Of a stretch of DNA of 64,000 nt, positions 1-12,600 are shown piece by piece. A model generated the notes under the pieces. The model was not told the DNA's origin. It was given only the letters and a program-made list of their open reading frames with translations, and made no database searches. The position numbers were made by a program, and so were the translations under genes. Every line of letters begins with the position of its first letter. Position 1 is the first letter of the stretch. Origin of the DNA: Nelumbo lutea (taxonomy: Eukaryota > Streptophyta > Magnoliopsida > Proteales > Nelumbonaceae); NCBI GenBank assembly GCA_022828595.1, contig JAKGHH010000002.1, positions 44,114,222 to 44,178,221 on the forward strand, read 5' to 3'.

Positions 1-384
1 GTATTACTTCCAAAATGTTGAGTTGGAAAACCATGTAAAATTTTTCCTCCCTTGTCAAATTCGTTCCAACAGTTGAAAACTATTTATTGGCTTCCACCCC
101 AAAGAAGCCAAAGTGATTATTGGACAACTTCCGTAAATCCAAGACTGGATGCCTCAATGGTGCATATCTGTAAATTTGGCATCGTTATCAGATATACACC
201 ATTGAGATGTTTAGATGGGGATTCATATGACAAGATGGGGTTCTCATTAATAAATAATAGTGTGATGTATATTTGAGTTCTCTGTTTTCTTGTTCAGTTA
301 ATAGATTGGGTAAGATACACTTTTGCGGTCTTTTAAATTAAAATTTTGAAGCAGAGAAGATCTAATGGGTGTTTAAAAATGCAG
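1..384. other. Intron sequence upstream of first visible GPP exon
   Basis: AT-rich sequence without a conserved coding frame. It ends at the acceptor of the exon starting at 385. I see no repeat or gene in it. Confidence 0.5.
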
Positions 385-609
385 ACACAGAGAAATTTTA
401 TACTGAAGTCCAAGAACTTATACTTGCTAGATTCAATAAAACTTTTGATTGGTCTCTCAAAGCAAAGATGATGGGGAAGAAAGCATTAGAAGCAGCTCAT
501 GTTTTTGTTGAAGAGACAGGGATAAGTGGATCTCTTTCTGCGGAGAAGTTTCTTGAGGAAAGAGAAGAGACACTGCAGAAGTTGTTTCCAACTGCTGAGC
601 TTATGCCAG
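385..609 (+). CDS. GPP: GPP-like gene, first visible exon (cap domain)
   Basis: Acceptor 'atgcag' ends at 384 and donor 'gtacct' begins at 610. The exon runs from [10 protein letters not shown] to [10 protein letters not shown] and carries the start of the helical cap domain. It enters with two bases of a split Asp codon and leaves with one base of a Gly codon. Confidence 0.9.
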
Positions 610-3600
610 GTACCTCTAGAAGGACCATTTCCTATTCTTCTTGTGTCTGTGTGTTGTGCCTCATACTACCTTTAATTTATTTCCTTTTTTATTAGTGCTA
701 TTTTAGCATAAGGGTAGTTATTAGTTTTTTTTTTCCCTTTAAAATATTAGAAGGATAGCATGCCAGAGAATGCTTTCATTAGGCTCTAGTGGCATGATTT
801 TCATATAGATGAGCAAGAACAGCAGCAAGATGCCCAAATACCTTTATCCTTATGATGGATAACCATTGAAATGCTATGTTATGCATGGAGTTTTTTTTTT
901 TTTTGAATGAAGCACCTGTAAGGCTGTAACCAACATGCATGGGTGTTAAATTTTTGATTTGGATACTGGTCAGTTATTTGAATCCTTCTTTTATACAGGG
1001 CAAACAAAATTCAGGGGATCTGTTTGACAAATTTCCAGATTCTTTATGGATGGTTGAGCTGAATTTCCAAACTTGTAAACTTGCAGCTATCAATTTCATA
1101 AGTTTGAGTGGATTAAAATATTTCTGCTATTGATAAAAAAACAAATATTTCTGCTTTTTTCTTTTCACCTTGAGAGTGAGGGAGGGGGAGGAGGTTATGT
1201 TAACTTAGTGGAATTAGTCTGGACAGAATTCAAGTCCATTTCTTATCCTGAATATCAAGTTCATCCAAATATAATCTTAGTGTTCATGATAGTTTGCTAA
1301 TTAGGTAACATTATCAATATTTTACCTGGACATGACATTATGGTTTCCAATGTTAATGCTAATTCAACATCACCCTTGTGTAGTGCCAACTTTATATCTT
1401 CTTCCAGCTCTATTTTTATTTCCTGAGCCCTACTCTTTCCCAACATGTTATTCATGTTAATCACCACCTTTTCTATCATCGTTAGCTGATCTTCCAACTT
1501 ATACTCCCTTCCATTTAGTTTCTTTCTGTTCTGTTGTGTAGTTTATTCTACTCCATTATGGTAACAGATCTAAAGGTCCTGATCCGTCAATTGTTAAATG
1601 GAGCTTACTTGATTCCATTCTTTATTGGGCATATATTCTTTATGTCCAGTCAGGGTTGCAGTAGGTGAAAGTGTGGAGCATTTTGATGTATTTTATCATT
1701 GTAGTACCTATTGTATTCTATACCTAATTATGTATTCTTTTATTTTAGCCTCAATCCTGTAAGGGCCTTATTGTAATTGTACATATTGTTAATATATATA
1801 GGACTCTTTGGGGGTGGGGGTTGATTTATTTTATTGACACCCCTGAACTTGTGTTTGCTTTCCTTGTTCAAACTGCTAAGTTAACATGGTATCAGAGCAG
1901 GTGTGTTGATCTGCTGCAATGGAACCAGATTGAATCCTTGATCTAGAAAGGTGGTTCAAGAGCTATTCTTTCTACCCTTGATTTTTGGCTTGAGAGTTCT
2001 CTGAAGGTTGTTTTGATCAGCCAAAGAACTGTTGTTTTTCCTGGAAAGATGCGCAACAGGTTGGTTTTTTCTCGTTTCCCCCTAATTGGCTGATTGGTTT
2101 GGCCTAATACTCTAGGCTTTGTGTCACCCTGACCTACTTTTGATATTCTCTTAATTGGTTCAAAGTTCCAGTCAGATTTTAGAAGGGTTTTGGTCCTTTC
2201 ATTGAGACAATCCTGCAACTTTCCTTTTTGGGACTGTCAACTCTTAAACCTTGATGTTTAGGGATTTTTTTTTGGAGATTCTCTTATCTTTCAGTTGTGG
2301 AGTATCCTCCCTCATGCCTAGACTAGCCCTTGATCAAGTTTGGTGGTTGATTATTCATTCTCTCTCAGTTTTAGTTACTGTCATGTTGTTTCTGGACTGT
2401 ATTTATTCTTTGAAATGGCTGAGAAGGTTGATATTTATTCCGGTGATGTTTGATGGAACCAATTACAGCATGTGGAAGTTCCATTTTGATTAGTGGTGCT
2501 CATAAAAAACCGAACTGAACTGAGCAAACCGAATCGATCGGTTCAGTATTTCTAAAAAACCTAAGGACCGGTTCGGTTTTCAGTTAACCTAGAAAAAATC
2601 AGCAGTTAACCAAACCAAATGATATATGTATTTATTTGTATATTATATATATTTAATATATCTCACATATTATCTATATATTATATATAAATATATACAT
2701 ATATTGTATTTATAATTATCTATTTATGATAATCTATTTATAACATATAATATATTATAAATATATTACATATATTATATATTTATAGTATTTATAATAT
2801 AATATACATATTTATAATATTATATATATATATATTTATAATATATGTTATAAGTATAAAAACTGAAGAACCAAAGAACCGAACCAGTCAATGGTGGTAT
2901 CATTTCAGTTTCGGATTGGAGATATGGAAAACCGGTAGAACTGGTTCAGTTTCTGAAAAACCTTCATGGTTCTGTTAACTGAACTGTGAGCACACCCCTA
3001 ATTTTGATTTTTTTTTTTGTTGAAGGAAAAGGCTTAGGGGGTTATTTGAATGGGGCAGTTACCAACTGGATGAATCCGAGGCCAAGGGTTTTGCACAATG
3101 GAAGCTAGATAATGGGGAACTAGTCTCTTGTTGGGAGGCAATTGCCCTTTTTCTCCTCTAGGAAACAAAAAGTACTAGAAGTTTGGTCTCCCCCAAATGG
3201 TGGGTGGATGAAACTTAACTTTGATGGGACTAGTTTTGGAAATCCGGGACCCTTCGAAAATGGAGGAGTCATTAGAGATGGGAGTGGAAGCATTTGTGGC
3301 TTGTTTTCAAGGCCTATTGATTAGGGTGATCCAGTGAGAGCTAAACTCTTCGCTGCTATCGTTGGGGTGCAAAAAGCTAAGGTAATGGGAATTACAAGGC
3401 TGATTGTAGAAGGTGATTAATTGGTTTGTTGAAAAAAGGAGAAGGGGTGTTATGCCAATTCAGAAATGAATTCAGGCAGTTCAAGTTGCTGCGAAGATAG
3501 ATGCAAATTCGTGTAAGATGGGCCAGGAGGTCTGCTAATGGGATGGCAGATGGTCTAGCTAAGGTAGGAGTTAACAAACATCATATGTTTTGGGCTCAAT

Positions 3601-6600
3601 GTTAAAAGGGTTGCAGAACTCTTTGTTGCAGAGGGTTTTATTTTTAACAACTTCTTGTTGTATTATCCTCTTCTTTAAACTTTAATAAAGTTTCTTTTTG
3701 AGTTGCTTATAAAAAAAACTAGTCTCTTGGATTCTCAGCTCGATAGTGTCTCATATTGCTGTGTGCTTGTAAGAAGAATGCAAACAATTTATGAGATGTA
3801 TGCTTATTTTAAGAAGGTTTATTGCAAATCCAACTTGTCAAGATAGTATCAAATTGAATCTGAAATATTTGATTATTTCTAGGGGGATAAGAAGATACAG
3901 GAATATTATGTTGGGTTTCTTCACTTGTGGGCTGAATGTGAATTAGTTTCTATTGATTCTTCGGATTCTTTAGTGTGTTAAGTATCTTTAGAAACACTTT
4001 AAGAAGAGAAAGGTGAACCGGTTTCTTATGAGGCTTAGGCCTAAGTATAAGATAATAAGATCTAGTATTTTGAGTAGAAATCAGTTAGGATGCGTTTGGT
4101 TCGCAGACAGGATCAGAATCAGAATCAGAATCGGAATCGGAATCACCTATTCCGGATGCCTATTTGGTTCGGTCAGGAATTGGAATCAGACTACAATTGT
4201 TGTCGTCTGGTTCATTTGGAGTTGGAATCGGAATCAACTGAAAATTTTCAATTTTGTATTATTTTATTTATTACATTATTAATATTTTATGAATATATAA
4301 TAATAATTATTATTTTATTAGTATTTCATAATTAATATCTTAGTATTTATCATTAATTTATGAATTTTGTATTAATATATTATTATTGTTTTATTATTAC
4401 AAATAATATCTCTATTATTATTTTATATTTATTTTAAATTAACTTATTATTATTTAATAGTTAATATGTTAGTATTTTATTATTACTTTAATTATATTAT
4501 ATTATTATTATTATTTTATTCATTAATATATTCTTATTTTATTATTTTTATTATCATATTATTACTTTCATAATACTTTTTTATTTAATTATTAATGTTT
4601 TATTATTATATATTATTTGACGAATTGTTTATGAATATTGTATTATTATTTTATTATTACTTTAATCATATTGTATTAATATCTTAATTATACATTATTA
4701 TTATATTAAATAATTAATATATTTGTTTGTTATTATTAATTTATTAATATTTTCTTATAGTACATTCATCAAAAAAAAAATTTCTTATAGTAATATTTTT
4801 ATTAATATTTTATTATTTTATTAATATTAGTGTTTGGGGGTGTTTTTGTTATGAGTTCTTTACTTCTTGACTGACTCTGGAATGGGAATCCCATTCCTTC
4901 CAAACAAACAGTTGGAATCAGAATGACCCATTCCTATTCTGATTCCAGGCACCTATTCCAGGAAACTAACTGGACCCTTAGTAAGGGCTTCTCTAAAACA
5001 CAGTGTTATGAGCAGGCCTTTTTGAAGAAAGCTTCTTTAGACAACTGAAAAGAAGGGGAAGGATGTTGTGGAGAGCCAAAAGAACCGCGGCTTTATGGAC
5101 AGTTTAGGAGGAAAGAAATAATAGAACCTTTCAGGGAAAAAGAAAATTGAGGGAGGATTTGATTGATTTCATCACTATCAAGATAGTGCATAAGGTAAAA
5201 TCAGATGAGTTGTTTATGGAATTAACAGTGGGTGATATAGTCAGGGGCTGGGATTCAGTAGCAAACTCTTCAAGATCTAGCCCAGCAATTCAAGAGAGTT
5301 GGGCAGCCTCTACACGAAGCTCCCTTGGTAACCCGGGGCCCTCAGGTATAGGAGTCTTAGAGACAGGGAAGGCAAAACTTTGTCTCTTTTTTCGGAGCCT
5401 GTAGGAGTGCTTGATTCGTTAAGAGATGAGGTGTTAGCACTGCTGCAAGGTCTGAGACTGGATAAACAGATGGGAGTACACCAGATTGAAGTGGAAGGGG
5501 ATTCAAGATTAGTAATAGACTGGGTGAAAACTGGAAATTTGGGAATCTGGAACCACTGGCAAGCTATGAGAGAAGTTTGGTGCCTTACAAGGGAAATGGC
5601 CTGGCTGATACTCTAGCCAAACAAGGATCAAACAGGAGTAAACTTTTGTGGGCTACTTTGTAACAATGGCTATTAATTTGGGTTCATCATTCCAGCTTGG
5701 GAATGCTGGAGTTGTAATATCTTGCTTTAATATTTTAACAAAAGTCACATTTCCTATCAAAACACACACAGACACAGACTTATGATGTATGGGATTTGGA
5801 CACATTGCATCTCACTGTAAAAAGAAGACTGTCTGCATTTATTGCAAACAAAGTGATTGATTCATTATGGTGTATGATTTTTAGTTTTTGTGCACATTTA
5901 CTTTTATATCATATTTTTAGTTCTTTATACTTGTTCACATCCCTTCATTTTTTTTTTTTGATAAATCTTTACCTTGTTACAAGAATAAAGAAGAAAATTT
6001 TTGCAAACTTAACTGGACCATATATCCATTTCATGTTTCAACTTTCAAGAGATCTACTTTCTACTTGTAAGAAGCCAATGATGTAAATTTCTTTCCAGTT
6101 GTTGCCTAATTTTCATTACTCTCAGTAGGAGCTGAAGAAAAGATGGGTTGAATGCCAATCGGTAGCATTATACTTATTTTCTGTGCTAATGGGCCTGTTG
6201 GACACTTTCTTTATTGTTAATATACAGCCGCCCCAATCAGGGGTTAAGAGGTTAATAAAACAGATCGAGAGGGACAGTAGAGATCCACAATTCTCTCTTC
6301 TCCATCCCTTCATTCTCTTCTCTTCTCTTCTTTGAATCTTCCTCCTCCCTCTCTTCATTATTTTTCTGTTTTTTTTTTTTTTTTTTCTTTGTTTCAGCAG
6401 GTTGTTTTTCACTTTACCTGCAAGCACTTGATTCTTCACTTATTTGGGTTCTTTCATAGGTGTCAGCCATTTGGTTAAGCATCTTCATGAAAATGGAATA
6501 CCAATGTGTGTGGCAACGGGGTATGATTCATCCTTGTATTGTTTAATTTATAAAGTAGCTTAGACTGAAGTGCCTCTGTTGTTGGACAAGATTTAGGAGT

Positions 6601-9600
6601 TAATTATTTTTGTATTTCGATAAGGGCACTTAAAATTGTACATAGAACATCTTGAGTGTCTTCAGCATTGCCTAACTGCTCAAAGATATATATGGCAGTA
6701 CTCTTAGGCATCATTTTGAATTGAAGACACAAAGACATGGTGAAATTTTTTCAATGATGCATCATGTGGTTGTTGGTGATGATCCCGAAGTTAAAAAAGG
6801 AAAGCCATCTCCAGATATTTTTCTTGCAGCTGCCAAAAGGTTCAAGGTATCACTATTCCACAAAACATCATAAGTATTATTTCTTTTCTTTTATTTTGAT
6901 TAGAAACTGTGAAATTATATTTTCTTGGTTGAGTTTGTTGTCAATTTGCCATTTAACTATTTAACTTAGAGAACGAGACTAGTAAAGCAAAACCTCTTAC
7001 GAATGTTGCTGGTGACTAGGGTGGTCCTCTGGATCCTCGTAAGGTTCTTGTGTTTGAAGATGCTCCCTCAGGAGTTGCTGCAGCTAAAAATGCTGGGATG
7101 TAAGTATTTATCTGAATATTTCAGTTTCCTTATTCTCAAAGCTGATATTGGATGATCACTGTCAACTTTCTTCGACCATTTGGAACAGCTTTAGCCTTTA
7201 TTTAAAAAGCAAAAAACTTACTGGAAAATTTTCATATATAATTAATTCCAATGTAAAATTAGACAAAATCTCCTAATTTTTAAGGTTATAGTTGTAGAGA
7301 GTTTGTATTAATTGTTCCATGGATTTAAATTCATTACAAATATCTTGCTAGTTGGTTCATCCTTCAATGTTGAAACAGTGAAATATCAATTGATCCTTGA
7401 AAGTATGCCATAAATTCAGTAGATAGCCTGTGAATATCAAATTCACTCATATAGCATAAGGTCAGTAACAGAAATTTGAGAGATTCAATGAAAACTTTAT
7501 ATTGGAAGTTGTTTTGACTGAGATCAAAGATTGATAAGCCCTCTTATAATTTGAGAGTGAGGGCAGCTGTCTCATATCTTTCTGATGCATATAGAATTTT
7601 TGGTGCATTTATTTACATTACTATTTTAGTGGCATACTTCAGAAGTTCATATTTTTCATGTGGCACATTGGATCTATATAATTGGTTAGGTGCTATCTAG
7701 GTACTTCTTTATGTTGTTGAAAATTGTTATTTGATTGCGTAGTGTTTTTTTTTTTTCTTTTCTCCTTCTCATACATTGGGAAGTTTCCAGTGAAGTGGTT
7801 TCTTTGTTAAGTTGTTATCATGTATAGTTGAGGAGATACACCAGATTCTTCTACTAATACTTCTGGAGTTATTAGTGGAGATAATCTTGTCCCAACCTAT
7901 GGATAACAATCATGAAGTTTGATTGAATTAATTTTCTAGAATGATCTTTGTCCATGAAGATCTATATTGGTGGAAGAAGGTAGCTCTGGTACTTAACTGG
8001 CAAGAAGAAGAAAACTGATACAGATGATTCTTACTATGAGAAGTGGGAGCAAGAGAAACAGTAACGTCATGTGTATTAAATTCTGTGTAACCTCATATTA
8101 ATAGATCTTTTTTCATTTCTTAGTCTAGATAGGGTCTAGAGGATATTTCTGCATAAGAAAAAACATTTCTAGGATTTATCAGTTTCATCAGGACATTACT
8201 TCTTTTCATTATGGGGAGTTGAGCTTGGCCTCTTATTTTATAACTCTTAAAAGTATGTGGGAAGAGCTTGATTATCACTAGGTACAAAAATGGCATGATT
8301 CTAGACATGAAAGACTATATATTATCCTTATTCTTTGTTTGATAAGCAACAGATAAATAACATTAAAGAGAAACCACTGCAAAAAACAATGGAATTAAAT
8401 ACAGTACAAGAGTAAAGAAACAAATCCAAAACAACATGATCTCTAACAATCATAACAACACAAACATAAACAGAAAAACCACAAAAAATAGATAAAAGTG
8501 TTACAAGCTTGCCCCCGGTCCTGAACAACCCCAATTCAATTGACTTTTCTGTACCCCAGCCTTTTCTAAAGAATCAGCCAGGCCATTAGCACTTCTAGGT
8601 ACCCATTTGAATAAGCTATTCAATAAGGACCCCAAGTGTTGTGCCTGCCTTACCAAGGTCTAACTTTCCAAGGGACCAGATCCTGCTTCTTCAGCCAGCT
8701 TATTAGAGTTTTACAATCAATTTCCACCTCCACATTTTTTAATTCTTTAGTTTCATCAATTCCAATCCCTGAAGGCTTTCAATACAGCTGTTTGAGAATT
8801 TCCAAAACAATAGGCCAGAAAAGCTTAGTAGGATACATCCATTGTGATCTCTGACCACACCCCCAATACCTGAATTACCTGTGTTTCCGAGGCTGCACCC
8901 ATCAAAGTTCAACACGAGTTTAGCCATTGCTGGAACAGCCCAACTGACCTCCCTCCTTGGTTTACTGCCCTGAATATCAGCAACAGTTTTCCATTCCCTT
9001 AACATATCATTTAGGGAAACCCCTTTAAACTCTTTACATACCATGGCCCAGTGGGCAGCTCTGATCATGGTTAGTTCAATTTAACTCCTCCACCCTCCTT
9101 TACTTTCCCTCAAATAACCCGGCATATCCTTTCTTGCCAAACACTCCAAAGTACAGACCCTCTAATACATTGCCATAGAATCTTCTGCCTCTTTGTGCAG
9201 CATCTTACCCAGTTTGTGCTAAACAGTTCCTTGACTTCTGCTGGAGGCACCCAAACATTAACCAAAAGACAGAAAAAGTGAGCCCACAGTTGGGTTGTAA
9301 AAATACAATGCAATAAGAGGTGGTTAGTGGTTTCCCCATTTCTGAAACAAAGGACACAAATATGAGGTGAGACCGTGAGAGACACCAGTTCTTCCACTTC
9401 TTCTGAAGCCTTTCTCAGGTGTTTATGATTTGTGTGACAACTTCCCAACAAAAAACCTTTACTTTAGGAGGAATAGGGCTGCCTCACACTTCTTTTGCAA
9501 GGAAAGGATTTCGTTCAGGAGTTTGAAGAAGGGTTTGGAAAAACAAGGCACAGGAGAAACAGCCCAATAGAGTTAGGTTCCATACTCTCTCATCCACCTT

Positions 9601-12600
9601 TAAGGGATTCAAATTTTATTTGTTTGAGAATGTCAAGAAGAGAGGTCATCTCACCCAATTCTTGCTCTCTCAAAGCTCTTCTCAAACCCAAATCCCACAC
9701 GCACCCTCTCCCATCATGAGTTACTAAGTCAGCTATAGGTTTGTAAGGTAGAAATGTTCTAGATCCTTGGAAAAGCTTGACTAAAGGCAACCGTTCCCCA
9801 CCATAAGCCTTCCCAAAACTTCACTTTTGTTCCAAAAGTAACATTTTTGGTGACAAGAGGTCACCACCAAAAAACAGTCAGAAAAAAACAAAATAGACTT
9901 AAAACAAATTACACCAGAAACCCAGAAAACTAATCATTCAAAGAGCACCAGAAGTCTGCCCCAAAATCTTCTTTCTTTAATCCTTGAAAAACTGGCAGGA
10001 CTAACACCCAACCTAAAACTGATGAACTGATTTGAGCCACCACCTCTTCCCAATTTTTTTTCTTGTTCTTGAAGATTCTTTTATTTATTTCCTTCCAAAC
10101 TTCCCAGCACACCGCATATGGAATGCAGCTCCATATCAACTTGACCTTAGAATCGCCCTGAACTCTTGACCAAAGTCCAAAGATTTCAGCCTGATCTGAG
10201 ATTGACCACCAGTCCATCTTAAGCAGCTTGAAGAAATAGAACATATTGAGGAAATGAAGCTGCACCTGTAGAACAAATCCGTGATGTTTTCTTCTCCAGA
10301 TAAGCAAAGGGCACATCTGCTTGAGAATTGAAATCCTCAACTCTTTATGATGTCCTGAGTCAAAATACACCCCTTGGCTAGCAGCCAAGCAAAGGCTTCC
10401 ACGATAGTTGTCATAAATAATATATGATGATGAGTTCGAGAGGTCTGATATTCGAAGTCAAGTTCGAGGGTTCCAAGTTGAACATCTTTGAACAAGAAAG
10501 GGAAATCGATCATAGAAGAAGGTATGCTTTTCTTCTTCTTCTTCTTCTCGAGCAAAAAAGGAGCGGCTTCATTTTCTGTTTTGGAACAAAAACAGGGGCT
10601 TTGCCCCTTCTTCATTTTTTGTTTTGGAATAAAAACAGGGGCTTTGCCCCTTCTTCATTTTTTGTTTTGGAATAAAAACAGGGGCTCCACCCCTTCATTT
10701 TCTGTTTCGAAACAAAAACAGGGGCTCGCCGTTTCTTTTTCTTTCTTTGAACAAAAACAGTTTCTCTGCCCCTCCTTTTTCTTCCACTTCTTCGTGGAAC
10801 AAAAAATATCAGTGGACTAGAAGTCTAGAACACTTTTTCTTTGTTTTTTGAAACAAAAACACTCCTCTTTCTGGAACAAAAAACAGGGGTCTGCCCCTTT
10901 GTTTTCTTTTTCTGGAAAAAAGATTCATCTTCATCATTTTTTGAACTAAAACAGGGGCGGAGCCCCTTCTTGTCCATGATTTGTGAGGTTTTTATTTCAT
11001 GTTTTCTTTCTTCTAAGACAAGAATAGGGGCTCTGCCCTTTTGTTACTTCTATTGCAATGGAGAAAATAGGGGTTTCATCCCCCTTTTATTCTATATTTT
11101 CTTTTGACATTAAGTGACCCCTAGGCGACTAAGCGCTCCCCTGTTGCCTAGGTTTGCCTTGGCGTCTTGGAAACTATGGCTTCCACTCTTGGAGGCACAG
11201 GTTTCCCCCATACTCCCTGAACTGGATTAGCTTCCACCATCTTTCTGATCAAAATTGAGTACATTGACTTGACTGTAAATTTCCCATCTTTGCATTCCTT
11301 CCACCACCTGCTATCCTCTAATGATGGATTGATTTCCAATGACTGCAATTTGGACAGGAGCTCCACACATTCCTCCATCTCCCAGTTGTGTAAAGGTCTT
11401 TTGAAGTTTGGTGTCCATACCACAGAACCATTTGAGACTTCGTAACAATTAGAAATAGGAACACCCTTCCGATCCAATCTGTACAGCCTTGAACAGATTT
11501 CACAGAGCCTCTCTAACCCAGACCAATCATCCTCCCAAAATCTAATGCTGGATCTGTTCCCCACTCTCCAGGAATAGTGAGAGACCATTAAAGAATTAAA
11601 ACTCATTATCCCTTTCTACACACAAGCCCCATAAGAACACTACCCCATATTTCCTAGCCACTACTCTCTTCCATAAAGCCTCCCTCTCTCTACCAAATCT
11701 CCACATCCACTTTCCCAACAAGGCTTTGTTAAAGACTCCCACCCCTCATACCCCAAGACCCCCTTCTTTTTTAGGCTTCACACCACCTCCCACTTAACTA
11801 AATGTACTTTCTTTCTTTCAGCCCTCACACTCCACAGAAACTCTCTTTGGATTCTTTCTATCTCCCCCAACACTGCCTTTGGTGCCTTTAATAAAGATAG
11901 ATAATAAGTCGACAAGTTAGAAAGGACACTTTTTATCAACGCAACTTTCCCAGCAAAGGAAAGAAATTTTCCTTTCCAACCGGACAACATTTGGTCAATT
12001 CTGTCTAGCACAGGTAGCCAGGTAGAAACAACAGAAGCCTTAGCCCCAATTGGAAGCCCCAAATACGAGAAAGGGAAGTTACCAACGACAACCCAAGGCT
12101 CCTACACACTCTTCAAGAACAGATATTTGGATGTCTCCCACTCCAATCATGGTGCTCTTTCCCAGGTTAATTTTGAGGCCAGATAACATTTGAAAGCAAT
12201 GCAGAATGCTTCAAAGGAAGTAAGCCTGCTCCACTGCCGTACCCAAAAAGATTAACGTATCATCAGCGTATTGCAGATGTGATATGATTAAACCCTCCCT
12301 ACCTATCTTGGACCCAGACATTAAGCCTTCTTCACACCTTTAATAATCAGTTTACTTAACACCTCCACCACCAAAACAAACGGGGAGAGAGGGTCCCCTT
12401 GCCTTAATCCCCTCAAAGAGCTGAAAAATTCTGTTGACATTCTGTTTACAACAACAGAAAAGGACACTGACGAAATGCAAGCAAAGATCCAGCATCTCCA
12501 TCTTTCCCCAAAGCCCATCCTCCTCAACACTTCCTCCAAGATGCCCCACTTCACATGATCATACACCTTCTCAAGGTTAACCTTACAAATTACCCCTACC

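Larger units (their letters stand above)
610..1591. other. Start of GPP intron, no gene
   Basis: Intronic DNA between the donor at 610 and a copia LTR starting at 1592. Apart from two short insertions flanked by duplications (881-942 and 1116-1155) I recognise nothing. A short minus-strand open frame at 1297-1497 has no recognisable domain. Confidence 0.5.
1592..5860 (+). mobile_element. Ty1/copia remnant (5' LTR, gag) broken by four insertions
   Basis: The LTR (1592-1886) has TGTTAA...TTAACA ends and is followed at once by the initiator tRNA-Met binding site 'tggtatcagagc' (1887-1898). Gag begins near 2415 with a start resembling [10 protein letters not shown] and [13 protein letters not shown], and continues in pieces around 3010-3130, 3730-4087 and 4981-5060. 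A zinc-knuckle-like [10 protein letters not shown] sits at 5790-5830. Between the pieces lie a hAT MITE, a LINE end, a PIF-like MITE and a second LINE end. No 3' LTR was found, so the element is truncated. Many stops show it is old. Confidence 0.75.

Noticed and set aside
1297..1497. Minus-strand 66-codon frame in the GPP intron
   Set aside because: No domain, no splice or promoter context, and no recognised homology.
6122..6439. Lys/Arg-rich minus-strand frame
   Set aside because: It is the complement of a CT-rich LTR-like tract; composition explains the open frame.
10424..11107. Phe-rich and Lys-rich open frames in the 10.4-11.1 kb repeat
   Set aside because: They are translations of the ~50-bp tandem repeat, in more than one frame, without any conserved domain.
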